64,000 bases of DNA from contig CM056564.1 of assembly GCA_029721515.1 (NCBI GenBank), positions 62,001 to 126,000 of the forward strand. Direction: 5' to 3'. Below, piece by piece: positions 41,740 through 53,371 of this stretch. The notes under the pieces are model-generated. The model was given only the letters and a program-made list of their open reading frames with translations. It did no database searches and had not been told where the DNA came from. Origin of the DNA: Synanceia verrucosa. Taxonomy: Eukaryota; Chordata; Actinopteri; Perciformes; Synanceiidae. Each line of letters starts with the position of its first letter. Within the stretch, counting starts at the first letter, position 1. A program made the translations under genes and the position numbers.

Positions 41740-42175
41740 AGGTGACGTTGATTTCTGTCTGCAGACCTTTTCAAGGTGAACCTGGGTCAACACATACTGA
41801 ATTTTATCCGGTGTTACTGTGTACTTATCTGAATAATCAGCTAAAATAGCCTTACAGTACAAAATATACATCATATGACATATTTAACATAAAATTGAAC
41901 TAAGTACATAAAAGGTGACGATGGGTTCTCACTGCACATATCTTCAGGATGGGCCTGACTAGGACCACACTGAATTTCATCCAATTTTACTGTGTACTTT
42001 TTGAAATAATAGGTCTAATATATGTACAGTACATCAGATGCATTATTTGCCATATTTTAATTTATGGGAAATCTATGAAATGTGACAGAGATTTCTCACT
42101 GCACATATCTTCAGGATGGGCCTGACTACGACCATGCTGAATTTCATCCAATTTTACTGTGTACTTTTTGCATTG
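41740..42175 (-). repeat. Isolated inverted units of the 172-bp satellite
   Basis: The reverse complement of 41905-42175 matches the main array at 55066-61311 (AAATTGGATGAAATTCAGCA...CAGGCCCATCCTGAAGATATGTGCAGTGAGAAATCTC). 41740-41904 is a more diverged unit. About 2.5 units in all, opposite in orientation to the array 13 kb away. Confidence 0.9.
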
Positions 42176-43204
42176 ATTTGGGCAGAAAACTTATTCTCTG
42201 TCAGTAAATTATTACAATTGTCCTGCAACTGTTCTGTCTGACAGGGATGAAGTAGTATATTATGTGTATTCAGACCTTTTTGGTACAGGATTTTGATAAT
42301 ATATTATCTTTTGACTTTCACGCTTAGTCTGTACTACCCATTTTTATTTTTTGTACATTCTCTGTTCGTTGTTCATTTCAAAGTAATTATTTCCAGTGAT
42401 GATGGAGTACATTGTATTATCTGGTTGCATAATTGTAGTAGTTGTATAATTACTGCTAATTTAATGAAACATTTGGTATATAAGATCTTTTAATAAAAAA
42501 TGTCACATAGACTGCTGCTGGCTCACAATACATACAAGTTTAACCCTGAGAGAAACTATGCTTGAGAAACTATGCATGTGGTGCACGCCATGGATGAATG
42601 AATATGACAACTATGTCATCCTATAACTATCATTTATGAGCAACAAAACTGCAAGAAACACTTTTTTTCTCAGAACTGTGAAACATATGTATGTTTTATT
42701 AGATTATTGACCCCTGTAATTACTTTTTTTTAACTAGGCCAATAATGTAAGAACCAGTCAATTAAATAATAACTTTACGGGCTAGAAGTCATCTTTAAAA
42801 AGGCATACCATAACAACCCAAACAGCACCAGATGGCTGCACCTACAGCGTGCAGCCATCTGGTGCACAGCGTTACAGAAGAGACAATTTTCTCATAATAA
42901 AAAAAAGAACAAAAATAATTGAAAAAAAAATTGAATGCATAGAAATTAATGATGCTGCTAGCATTTCACATACCAGTCGACAAACTAAATAAATAAATAA
43001 TCCAGTTTGCAAGAATAAAATGAAAGAAAAAAGTATGTATAACTTCTTTTAGCTTCATTTTAAATGCAGACTTTTCAGGGATATTAACATACATTTTTTG
43101 AAGGTGCATTTAAGGATTAAAATGTCATTGTCTGTCAGCTCCAAGTGTATTTCTGACTAGATTAATTCTAATTCATACTGTACTTTATGTACCATCACTC
43201 TCCC
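42176..43204. other. Unclassified AT-rich stretch with one palindrome
   Basis: No gene. Contains GCACCAGATGGCTGCA (42825-42840) and its exact inverse TGCAGCCATCTGGTGC (42850-42865) across a 9-nt spacer. Confidence 0.5.
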
Positions 43205-44420
43205 CACATTCTGCCAGTATGTGGACTGCCCTGCGAGAGACAATAATAATAACTCTGGACTTACTCAGTGTGTTTACATGATGACAGTGTGTGCAAACAC
43301 AAAGGATGCATACAAATCACCGGCCCTCCCCCTCTGGGTCGCTCAGATCACAACCTGGTGTGACTGCAGTACATTTACATACCTATGGTGAAGAAGCAAC
43401 CCCACCACCCCCAGATGTGTGAAGCTATGGTCAGTGGAAGCCACTGAGGCCCTGCAGGACTGCTTCAGAAATGTCATATCCACAAATCCAAATTTAGTCA
43501 TTCCAAACCTCTTTTTATAATCTTTGAAAATGAAGCTAGACAATACATCAATTCTATCTCAGACTTGAAAAACAAAAAAGCAGTGAAAACTATCAATCTG
43601 TGGTCTTTATTTTGTGTTTTTATTTAAAGTCCTCCACGCTATTTTTTTCTTTCTTTCTTGTTGAGTTATTGTTAAGTGTAACAACTGTTCTGTTTGTCCT
43701 TTTTTAAATTATATGTATAATTGTTGAATACTAATAAAGCTTGTCAAAAAAAGAAGAGGATAAAGGAGGGCAAGCTATAGGACAGCTACAGGACCAAGAT
43801 GGAAAATGACTTGACACAGAATGCACAGGATGTCTGGAGAGGTCTGAAAACCATCTCTGGTCACAGCAGACGCCATAAGAGGGGAGCTGAAGGAGACCAG
43901 GAGTGGACCAAGAACTAAATCTGTTTTTAAACAGACTCTGCTCCCACTCCTCCACCCACTCATCACCAACCAGCCAGCTCTTTCCTCGCAACACCTCAGC
44001 CCTCTGCCACCACCACCACCACCTCACCTCATCCTCCTCCATCACCACCACAACCACCACCATCTCCATTACAGCTGACCAGGTGAGAAGTGAGCTGAAG
44101 AAAGGCCACAGGCCCCAACGGCATCAGCTCCAGACTCCTTAAGGACTGTGCAGACCAGCTCTGTCCTGGACTCCAAAGAGGTGGTGGATGAGAGGAGGAT
44201 GTTAGATAACCTCACATCCATCATGGATAACCCCTCTCACCCTGTAATGGAACTGTGGAAGCTTTAAGCAGCTCCTTCAGCTGCAGACTCAGACTTCCAC
44301 TTTGCAAAAAGGACCGCTACCACAGGTCATTCATACCATCAGCAATAAAAGTCTACAACATCAGCATCACTGGCTGATGTTAATAAAATCTGGATTCACA
44401 CCATCACTGTCATTGTTGTC
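43205..44420 (+). mobile_element. Rex1-like LINE, broken, RT core deleted
   Basis: Pieces in order: endonuclease C-terminal part (QYVDCPARD at about 43216; KDAYKSPALPLGRSDHNLV at about 43303-43362, with the SDHN active-site motif), a 250-bp unrelated AT-rich insert (about 43490-43740), the linker before RT (NDLTQNAQDVWRGLKTISGH near 43805), a low-complexity CAC/CCA-rich patch, then NGISSRLLKDCADQL near 44118. The next bases jump to the far C-terminus (a DNLTSIMDNPSHPVMELW stretch near 44200) and a 3' UTR. The whole RT palm is missing. Confidence 0.75.
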
Positions 44421-44697
44421 ACTGTTTTCATGAACTGTCCCTTTGTACAGACAAATTTTCACTGCCTTTTTCCACGTAGAAACACTTTTCATTCATCTGA
44501 TAAGTGTATTTATTTAACAGATCATTTCTGCAATTACAATAGCCTATACATATTTTATTCCATTGCATTTAGTACATATTATAAATATTTGTTATGCTAG
44601 TATTACTTATTCTTCTATTCTACTGGGGACATAGACAGTTTTGCTTTGTTAATAAATCTCAAATTTAAATTCTTAGTTAAATACGCAACAAAACTAA

Positions 44698-46311
44698 TAC
44701 AGTCATGGAAAAAATTATTAGACCACCCTTGTTTTCTTCAATTTCTTGTTCATTCTAATATCTGGTACCACTAAACGTATAATACAATGAACACAACAAA
44801 AAATGCAGCTGGTCACATAATACTTTATGTCCTATTTGACATTCTTAAGCTTAATTGATTCCCAGGGTATATAAGAGGCCATTTCATGTCACAAGCAGCA
44901 CTGCACATGCAAAGGCCTAGAGTGGTTTCCTGCTTACATTCAAGCCGTAGCACAACTCAGAAGTTGTCAGCTCTCACATAATGCCTAAAACAAAAGAATT
45001 ATGTGAAGCAACAAAGGCAGCCATCTTGGCACTGCTGGAAACTGGCATGAGTGAGAGACAGGTAGCGAAAAAACTGAAGATCTCCAAGACAGCCGTTCAT
45101 TCCAACAAAAAAAAAAACAAGCTGAACATGGCACTACCAAATTGCTACCTGGCCGTGGCAGGAAACGTCTTTCTACCCCACGAGATGACCGTGCACTCAT
45201 CCGTTCCTGTGTCAGGAATCGTCGTCAGACCTCCAGGGACCTTAAAAATGAGTGGGCACTGTCGAGAAATGTGACTTGCTCGGCAAGGACAGTTCGAAAC
45301 CGACTTGTTGAAGCTGGTTTGAAGTCACACAGAGCACGCAAGAAGCCCTTCATCAATGAAAGGCAGAGGAAGGCCCGGTTACTCTTTGCTCGAGACCACA
45401 AGGATTGGACTGTTGATGATTGGGCTAAGGTTCTCTTCAGTGATGAATCCAATTTTGAATTGATGCCCACTCCAGCCAACTTACTGGTTAGGAGGAAGCC
45501 TGGAGAAGCTTACAACCCAGACTGTCTTGCCCCTACAGTAAAACATGGGGGTGGATCAGTCATGATCTGGGGTTGTTTCAGTCTGAGTGGAACAGGGCAA
45601 ATGCAATTGTGTGAAGGCCGAATGAACCAGGTCAAGTACAGGACTACCCTTGAAAACAGTCTTCTTCCATCAGCTGGAAAACTCTTTCCTGCCTCGAATG
45701 ACTGGATTTTCCAACAAGACAATGCCCCTTGCCACACGGCAAGGTCAGTTAAAGCCTGGATGGAGAACCACAACATTCGCACCATGCCTTGGCCTGCTCA
45801 ATCACCAGATCTTAATCCAATTGAAAACCTGTGGAAAATCATCAAACTCAAAATGGAGAACCACAAGCCCAAAAACAAAGAAAATTTGTTTGAATTTGTC
45901 CAACAGGAATGGGCTGCTGTGACAGCAGAACAATGTCAGAAGCTGGTGGAGAGCATGCCAAGACGCATGGCTGCAGTCATCAAAAACAATGGTTATGCAA
46001 TCAAGTATTAACTCTTGTGTGTATCATGTGTTTAAAGCAAACAGAAAAGAAAACATGGAATGCTTAAAAGTAGTGTTTTTGGCGGTACAATGCCATAGCT
46101 ATTGATGTAAGAATTTAAGTAATTTTGGTTATTATCAAGAAAACCATGGAAAATGAATAATCCTTAGTTCTTAAATTAAACTCTCATGAGCTATTTTTGT
46201 TGTTATCATTATAATTGTCCAAACAAATGTACCTTTAGTTGAGCCAGGCATTAAAATTAACAAGAAATTGAAGAAAACAAGGGTGGTCTAATAATTTTTT
46301 CCATGACTGTA
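44698..46311 (+). mobile_element. Tc1-like transposon, complete, 1610 bp
   Basis: Element 44700-46309, flanked by TA (44698-44699 and 46310-46311). The terminal inverted repeats begin CAGTCATGGAAAAAATTATT and are identical for about 51 bp, then diverge. It contains one transposase gene with a single frameshift. Identity of the two ends suggests a fairly recent insertion. It lies just upstream of the macro-C48-PHD locus. Confidence 0.95.
44981..46011 (+). pseudogene. Tc1-like transposase with one frameshift
   Basis: Start ATG at 44981 (MPKTKELCEATKAAILALLE). The N-terminal paired-like helix-turn-helix (ERQVAKKLKISKTAVH) is intact. A run of eleven A at about 45108-45118 shifts the frame: the true continuation (QAEHGTTKLLPGRGRKRLS...) is in the frame that covers 45142-46011. 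A second DNA-binding half follows, then the DDE catalytic core: LFSDESNF (first Asp), FQQDNAPCHTA (second Asp) and SPDLNPIENLW (Glu, the D34E spacing). Total about 343 residues, normal for Tc1 transposases. Only the homopolymer indel blocks it; a sequencing or assembly slip is possible. Confidence 0.9.
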
Positions 46312-47500
46312 TATGGGGTTAATGGATTTCATGCAATTAACGACAGAAAATCAATACACCTCTGAGTAGTCTCATGTCTTTTTCAGTCATTATGGAAACA
46401 AAGGGAAATTTGAATTTGGGTATTAAAAACGCATAAAATTTTACATTGACATAAACACAATCACATATCACGCATTGAGTGGGCAATTACTTTAGTATTA
46501 GAACGTCTCAAATATGCGCCGTTCATTTGGTTTCACCCAATGACAGTATTTCAAGCCAACATACAATCTATCTGAGCGGCTGTCAATCACTGCGTCTACA
46601 AAGGGGGATGGGTAAACAATGATTTGAAGAGTTGGGGTCGCTGTGAAAGTAGCAGTGACGGAAGAATCTACGAGATAGATGTCATGACAGAGCCCTGACT
46701 TTTTGAAAGTCACAAAGCCTCACTTTTCTGAAAAAAACAACAAACATCTGGACCGAGTTTTCCAACTTGATGTCATGGCTAGTCGAAAGGCCAGGTAAGT
46801 GATATTAATATGTTATGACAGGCCTATAAATAATGTCTTTAGACATAGTCAGAAACATGTCGGTATCCTATAGGCTACTATAAAAACCTTACAAAATTAT
46901 TTAATTAAAATGTTAATAATAACTGCCTTGAAGATTTTATAATGTTTTTGCACTTTTGGGACTCATGAAGATGAGTGTACAGTGAAGCCAAACGCCTGTT
47001 GACTGGTTGCAGTATAGGTCATAAGTCTCACCGCCATGTTAACAGAAGGGACACAGACCAAACTACCAAATCAAAGCACACATCAAGTATGGTTTTTATT
47101 ATTATTATTTTACAAATACGGTTTCAACTGCTTTAGACAGTTGTTATTACACTGGTAGCTGTTCAAGTCACAATTTCTCCAAGAATTTGGGTTTTAAATA
47201 GTAATGTAATTATATGAAAAATTTCACGTCATGGTGACAGTCGCGGAGTGAAGTCATGAGCGGCAACACGTAGGCTACTTCATTTCGGGAACTGCAACGC
47301 TACTGTACAATAATATACTTATAATAGTATATTATAAGTATATATATAATATACCCAAATAATATATTAATACAAAGCACAATCATTTTACTGCATGTTA
47401 CGTTATACTTTCAAGTGTATCTCTCTGAACAGATGTGTTGATGTTTGTGATGACCTGCTGAAATGTTGATCTTAATCTGAATTGTATACATCGATTTTAG
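46312..47500. other. Region upstream of the macro-C48-PHD locus
   Basis: An ATG at 46775 begins MASRKA with a GTAAGT donor at 46795, a plausible first exon, but the phase does not match the exon at 47501, so at least one exon is missing or unrecognised. The short AT palindrome ATAATATACTTATAATAGTATATTAT lies near 47310. No promoter identified. Confidence 0.4.
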
Positions 47501-48807
47501 AATGATGTTGGAAGCACCCCATTCCAAAGACACTTCCAGAACGTCATCAACGGTGCATGTCTTGACACAGATGGAGCCCCAAACCCCTACCATTCACCAG
47601 CATTTATCCCAGCACTGGAAAAGTACTTCCTCCCCCATGCTGCACTTTGGTCGGGAATGATGCTAGGTTTGAAAACTTTTTAATGTATTCCTTTGAAAAA
47701 TTAAATAATAGTAGATATGACAGTAGAACACATCAGAATAATAAACATGCTAATTAAATAAATATCATCCTTTCAAAACCTTTATACTTTTCTTAAATTT
47801 TTAGGGGACATAGGACGGCACGGCTTGGCTCCTGCTTATAAAAGATTCAGCAAGATGTACCAACGTGCCAATCAACTGGAAACACAGGTAAAATCTCAGA
47901 TAATAAATATGTACAAATTACATTGTCTTGTTTTTGTTGGGATTGGAATGAACATGCCATAAAAATATTCATTTGCAAAGATGTATAATTGTATTTAATC
48001 ACAATGTTGTGTTAGTATAGCAGAAATCTTATTAATTTATCAGGTGGATAAACCAATGAAAATTTATAAATCACAGATGATACTAAGACAAATAAGTGTT
48101 GTGGTGCAGAAGCAATTCTCAACCATACTGTGTTGGATACTAAGTCTAGCAATCATACCAACAAATATTTTCTCTCCAAAGAAGTGATCCATGAACTAAA
48201 TATCTTTACTGACAGCTTAAAAGTCAATGTTGAAGAAAACATTTATTTAATAAAAAAGGTCCAGTACAAAAGAAAATATTGTAATTCAATACAAATGTGT
48301 TTTGATCCAAGATTCATAGACAAACAGGAATATGATAAAATGTAAAATTTATCACCTTGAAATCTGAATTTGCATTATATTGCAGAACTTTACACAAGAC
48401 AACAAAACCAAGGTATTATGGAAAAAAGTCAGTGGGATCTTAAACACATAAGATTCCAAAGAAGATGGCTCACCAGACTGGACGACTTTGTGCATCAATA
48501 CCAAAAGATGCATGATGCCCTGCTGCTTGAGTACACAGACACAGAGCATGCCTCAAAAAAAGTAGGTCCACAAAAAAAACCTGCATACATCTCCATGTGA
48601 ATATCTGTGAGTATATATATTTATATATATATATATATATATATGTGTAGTTCATTTGTCATGGTGAAAATATCTAAAACTTCTACCTCTATTTTGTAGC
48701 GTTTCTGAGTGGAGAAGGAGATTTGGAAACAACGGACTAAGAAGGCAAGAGGAGTGTATGTGTCACCCATCTCCAAGCCGTTCAGAATCAAAAGACTGGA
48801 AAAACAG
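47501..48807 (+). pseudogene. N-terminal exons of the macro-C48-PHD gene
   Basis: Four exons. 47501-47666 encodes STPFQRHFQNVINGACLD and NPYHSPAFIPALEKYFLPHA. 47805-47887 encodes HGLAPAYKRFSKMYQRANQL. 48386-48561 starts NFTQDNKT, then a frameshift, GIMEKSQWDLKHIRFQRR. 48700-48807 carries TGA at 48706 (C-to-T change of a CGA Arg codon fits), then VEKEIWKQRTKKARGVY and SKPFRIKRL, a basic region. This segment lies where such proteins carry a CxC/SWIM-type or transposase-tail region. I recognise the pattern but not the family name. Confidence 0.55.
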
Positions 48808-49420
48808 GTATGATGTGCTCCATATGCATTAAATATGCATGTGTTGGTTTCAAAGTCCTGTATTAATGCAGAAACAAATATAGAAATTTATCAGGACCAT
48901 CATTTGTGTTTACTCCACATGAGATTTAATACAAATGCAATGCAAGTGAAATACAATTGGAGCATATCTGAGCACCGTACAAATAAAATGCTGTGTAGTT
49001 TTGATTAGACCAGCTGAAATGGTGTTTGCAGTGATGGCTTCAGTACTTTGAGAGACCTCAGTGCACCACAGGAATGCACTGACAGGTTATGCCTTTTGTA
49101 GCATAATAAAGGGGTTCCACAGGGAAAGTATGAGCTGTCTCGTTACCTAGCCCTAACTATAAGCATTTTGAAAAAGGGACTTTGTGGAATCCTAAAAATG
49201 TTATTGCATTGCACTTACCACGTGATTAAGATGTACATTTTGATTTGTCTCTTTTTAAAGTGTCTCTTTACTCAGTACAAATCCAAAGTTGGTGTTGGTG
49301 TTTTATTTGCCTAAGGAAAACTTAACATAATTGTGTTTGTATTAATGCCATCACAGTACAGTAAGACATTGTAATAACGCACTGTGATCAGATATAATTA
49401 ACACAAGACTTTTATGGTAG

Positions 49421-50019
49421 GATGACGTTGGACAAAGACAGTCTGCAATCAAGATACTGTCAACACAGCTGGATAATATGACAATCTCAGTCTGGCAAGG
49501 GGATTTGTGCCACTTCAAGGCAGATGCAGTGGTGAATGCTGCAAACTCACAACTTTCACACCTTGGAGGACTTGCCAAGGCACTCAAAGATGCTGGTGGA
49601 TCGGACATTGTGAAAGAGTGTGAGCAGTACATTGCTGAGAAGGGCCCTTTGAAAACGGGTGATGCTGTGGTGACTGGGGCAGGAAATCTCCAGTGTAAGA
49701 AAGTCATTCATGTGGTTGGCCCTTCCATGGATGTAAACCCAACCAAGGAAATCATCACTGCAGCAACACCCATGCTGACAAAAGGCATAATGAATGTCCT
49801 GGAGCGAGCCAATGAGCACAAACTATCATCAGTTGCTTTTCCAGCAGTTAGCTCAGGCATTTTCAATTTTCCATTGCCATTATGTGCTGATGTCATAGTC
49901 CTTGCAGTCAAAACTACCTTGCTGAGAAGAAGACTAAATCTTCTCTTGTGAATATTCACTTGAATATTGATGAAAGGACAGCAAAGGAGATGGAAAGGGC
50001 GTGCAGAGACATACTTAAA
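49421..50019 (+). pseudogene. Macro domain exon (ADP-ribose binding fold)
   Basis: One 599-nt exon (200 residues if repaired by one base). It has the macro-domain signature: ADAVVNAANSQL (the NAAN adenine/ribose loop), HLGGLAKAL (Gly-Gly after loop 1), KTGDAVVTGAG, CKKVIHVVGP, and SSVAFPAVSSGIFNFP (phosphate-binding loop 2). It is closest in style to PARP9/PARP14-type macrodomains. A one-base deletion near 49915 shifts the last 35 residues (YLAEKKTKSSLVNIHL in the other frame). ADP-ribose-binding residues are preserved; hydrolase activity cannot be judged. Confidence 0.85.
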
Positions 50020-51236
50020 GTAAGTCAAGGGAAAACACATATAGCACTCATCCATTACATATAATATGTGCACACACACATTATTAAAACCTTTTCATAC
50101 TTCCCTATGTTATTAGGAGGTACCCACCAAGACAATAAGAGAAAGTACAAATTTGGTCCATTACTTGTCAGTTGTTGTAATTTATAAATTGAGAAGTACA
50201 ATGCTCATTAAGGAAATTTATGAACTGCCTGATAAGTGAGCTAAAATCTGTACAACATCCATGCCATTTCAGATTGAGGGTGTAAAACAATGCCATCCTG
50301 TCGACATAGGGAGTATTTAGCATACTATGTTATTAAATGACGGACCTACTAAATCTTTTTTTTCCAGGTCCCACAAGAAAAGGACCCATCATCACAAACA
50401 GCATCTGAGGTAACAGTGCATCAGAAGAACAAATAACTCATAATGAAAATGATTGTTCATCAGATGTGATAGTATTTATAACTAAGAATTGTCGGTATAG
50501 TGAATACAGTATTGCAGTGGGAGCAATATATTTTAAATCTACTCTGGTAAATACAGCATGTATAAAATTATATTATTAAAGTAGTAGTTATCTGTTTTTA
50601 TGACAGGTAATATAACTAAAAACATAAAAGTAACACTGCAAATAGATGACTGAGTAGGTCCTTGTGATTTGAAATTTAAAAAAAAAAGGAATTGTAAGAG
50701 CTCAAGAATTTGAAAGCCTTAAAGCAGAAGATGAGATGGAGATTTGTTATTTTGTATACAAGTCCTGATTTTACACAACTGGAAGAATAACTCAATAAAT
50801 ACTGATTTGTTTTTGAAAGGAGTTGGTACAACTTCAATAGGTGTAGTGGGACAGACAAGGGATACATGTTGATTGGTAAGCAATGGCGTAGTAGAGCAGA
50901 CTGATCTGAAGTATTTTAGAGGTTGGTGCAGTAAACTCGGTGAAGGTTCTTGAGCTGGTGTGACAAGAGAACAGCAAGAAAGGGAGGAGAGGCATCGGTA
51001 TAGATATAAAAGATATGCGAAATAATCTGACTGGAAGACATAATTAGGACAAATTTGATTAGGATAGTCATCCACATTTAAAAAAAAATGTCAATGCAAA
51101 GATAAAATCAGGAACAATGACTGACTGGTAATCACAGAAATTGTACAAAACAAAAGTGTCCTTGTTAGACCTAGGCTTACTGTCTGTCAGGTATTCTGTA
51201 TATATCTAACCCCAAAAAATCTTTGTTGCCCCTCAG

Positions 51237-53290
51237 GTCACTGCACTGTGGAGAAAACCTGAAACAGAAGTGGTCATTTCAGTTGTTCCCTCACAAATCA
51301 AAGGGAACAGTTTTGTGATCCACCACACTGAGTTCCGTTCTCTAAAACCTCACAACTGGCTAACAGGCGAGGTATGTTATCCCACAGTCTAGCTGCATGA
51401 TGTAAATAAATATAAATAAGCACCATCTGTGAGGTGAAACCCCTCACTGTAAATTTTAATTAAGTTAACATAATCTTATAACACAGTTACACTTGCAAAT
51501 CATTGACTGTAATACTGCATTACTTCTAAAGAGGGGTGTGTAAATGCCACCAAACTTTAATCTATAAATTGTTATAGTGCACATTTTTAATGTACATGTG
51601 TTACATGTAATTTTTGGGGGTTAAATTTACAGTTAATTCCATTACATTTGTTGAACATGCAATTATTGATGTACTGTCAACATGTGTATTAACTGTCTTC
51701 AAAGATCATGGAATGTCTGCTACATCACTTTGCCAATAAAATGAATTTGGCAAATGACATCTACATCATGAACCACTATACAGCTGGGGTGATTCTCTTT
51801 GGAAAGAGAGAGTTACTGCACAGGCACAGTCTGTCAAAAGTAAGTTTTTTTGGTAAATAGTTTGCTTGTTGTTAACAATGTGACAGACTTTTTTTTGACA
51901 GGTGTGTACAGTATAACAATGCCAAAATTATTGTAGTGCAATGGTCTTCGTTTTTATCGAAGAGCAACAAGGTCTGTGTTTATATAATTCTGTCTTGGAT
52001 CTTTTGCAGGTCAAACTGGAAAGCTACAAAGGACTGATGTCCTTTGTAAACATTGATAATGTACACTGGAAGTTTCTGGTTAGTACTGACATGAAGGTTT
52101 TATCTACTTTTATTTTATATTTTGATGATAACGTGGTGACTAATTATGAATAAGTAATCAAATGTATCGTGGTTGTTATAGTACATCAATGCAGCACAAA
52201 TGAAGGTGTACATGGTGGACCCTGTACGGAGCACCAGTGAGCAGGAAGACTCAGACCTTACGGCCAAGAAATTCTGGTAATTGTCAAATTTCAGATGTTC
52301 CTACTATTTAACATTTTAAAGCTTGTACAGCTATAAGAAGGCAAAGACACAGGCAGACAAAGAAGACTAATTAATAGCCAAAAAGGTATCATCCTAAATA
52401 ATTGCTAATAAAATAAAATGGAGGCCAACAGGCTGAGGTTTATCCTAAGCGAAGCAAAGATAGTTGTAGACGAACTTAATGTTCATTTTGGCACAAAAGT
52501 CAAATATTTCTTCATGACTTTTTTATGTCTGCTGAGAATATAGTTGATAATTTTCTTGCCTGTGTTGGTTTTCCACTGTCACCATGAAAAAGTGGCTGAG
52601 GCATTTAATCAGATCTACTGAAGTCTCCTTATGGTTGATCATTAAAGGGTGGAACCTCTGTGCAGGCGAGGATCAGAACTGACCGAACTTGTGCAATCAT
52701 TTGTAACCTCTTCTGAGTTATTGAAGGTCACTTGGTGGGCTGTATTCAGTCTCTGAGCTATAAGATTGGCACCCCCTAGAGCCAGTATTTTTTCTGTTAC
52801 CAACCCTTGAAAAAATGCAGCATCATAATGACATGCATAGATTGATGTAAACTTTGCTCTCAAAATGATTTTCACACAGTGACTACTTCAAAATGAGGCA
52901 GACACGCCACAGCAAGACAGACTGGGTGGATCTAAAATTCAAAGGATCAACACTGCAGGATCCTTCAGCAGGATGGAAGCAGCTGTGGTGTCATTGTCAT
53001 CATGGTACAGATTATCATGCAGTGAATTACATGCTACCTGCAAGTGATCGTCAAATATACAACAAATTACCTTGGCCGAACATTCCTCATAATTTGAGGA
53101 AATGGATTTACAGTCATAGAATTACAGTGAATCATTGGCAACCGACTGACATTACATTCTTGTGCTTTATAGATGGCAAAGGCAGTCATGGAGGCATTCC
53201 CTCTGATGCCAAACATGGATTTTTGAACCACCAGAACTGAAATGGCACAGACCTGTCGCACAGTGACTGCAGCCATACTGGAGGCATCAG
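51237..53290 (+). pseudogene. C48 (Ulp1/SENP-like) cysteine protease exons
   Basis: Seven exons build a Ulp1-type fold. LKPHNWLTGE opens the domain. NVHWKFL (52055-52075) gives the catalytic His, MVDP (about 52215) the catalytic Asp, and QQDGSSCGVIVIM (52968-53004) the Gln and nucleophile Cys. MAKAVMEAFPLMPNMDF and ILEAS (53173-53290) give the final helices. The Cys motif is in another frame from the start of its exon (frameshift near 52965), and a TGA at 53224-53226 lies in the last helix exon. The catalytic triad is therefore present in DNA but not in one frame. Such proteases cut SUMO-like modifiers; substrate here unknown. Confidence 0.8.
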
Positions 53291-53371
53291 GTGCATCTTA
53301 ACTCTTCCTCCATGGTTAATTGTGTTCAGATACAACTGGCAGAATATCTCACATTTTCATTTCTATTCCAG

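Noticed and set aside
43731..44142. Frames rich in Trp/Val or Thr/His over CAC/CCA repeats
   Set aside because: Low-complexity insert within the LINE fragment, not a separate gene.
48130..48345. Possible extra exon (71 codons) in the macro-C48-PHD gene
   Set aside because: The phases of the exons on either side already agree without it, and it lacks good splice ends.
53005..53172. Continuous plus-strand frame between the last two protease exons
   Set aside because: Consensus donor and acceptor flank it and phases on both sides fit when it is removed, so it is treated as an intron.
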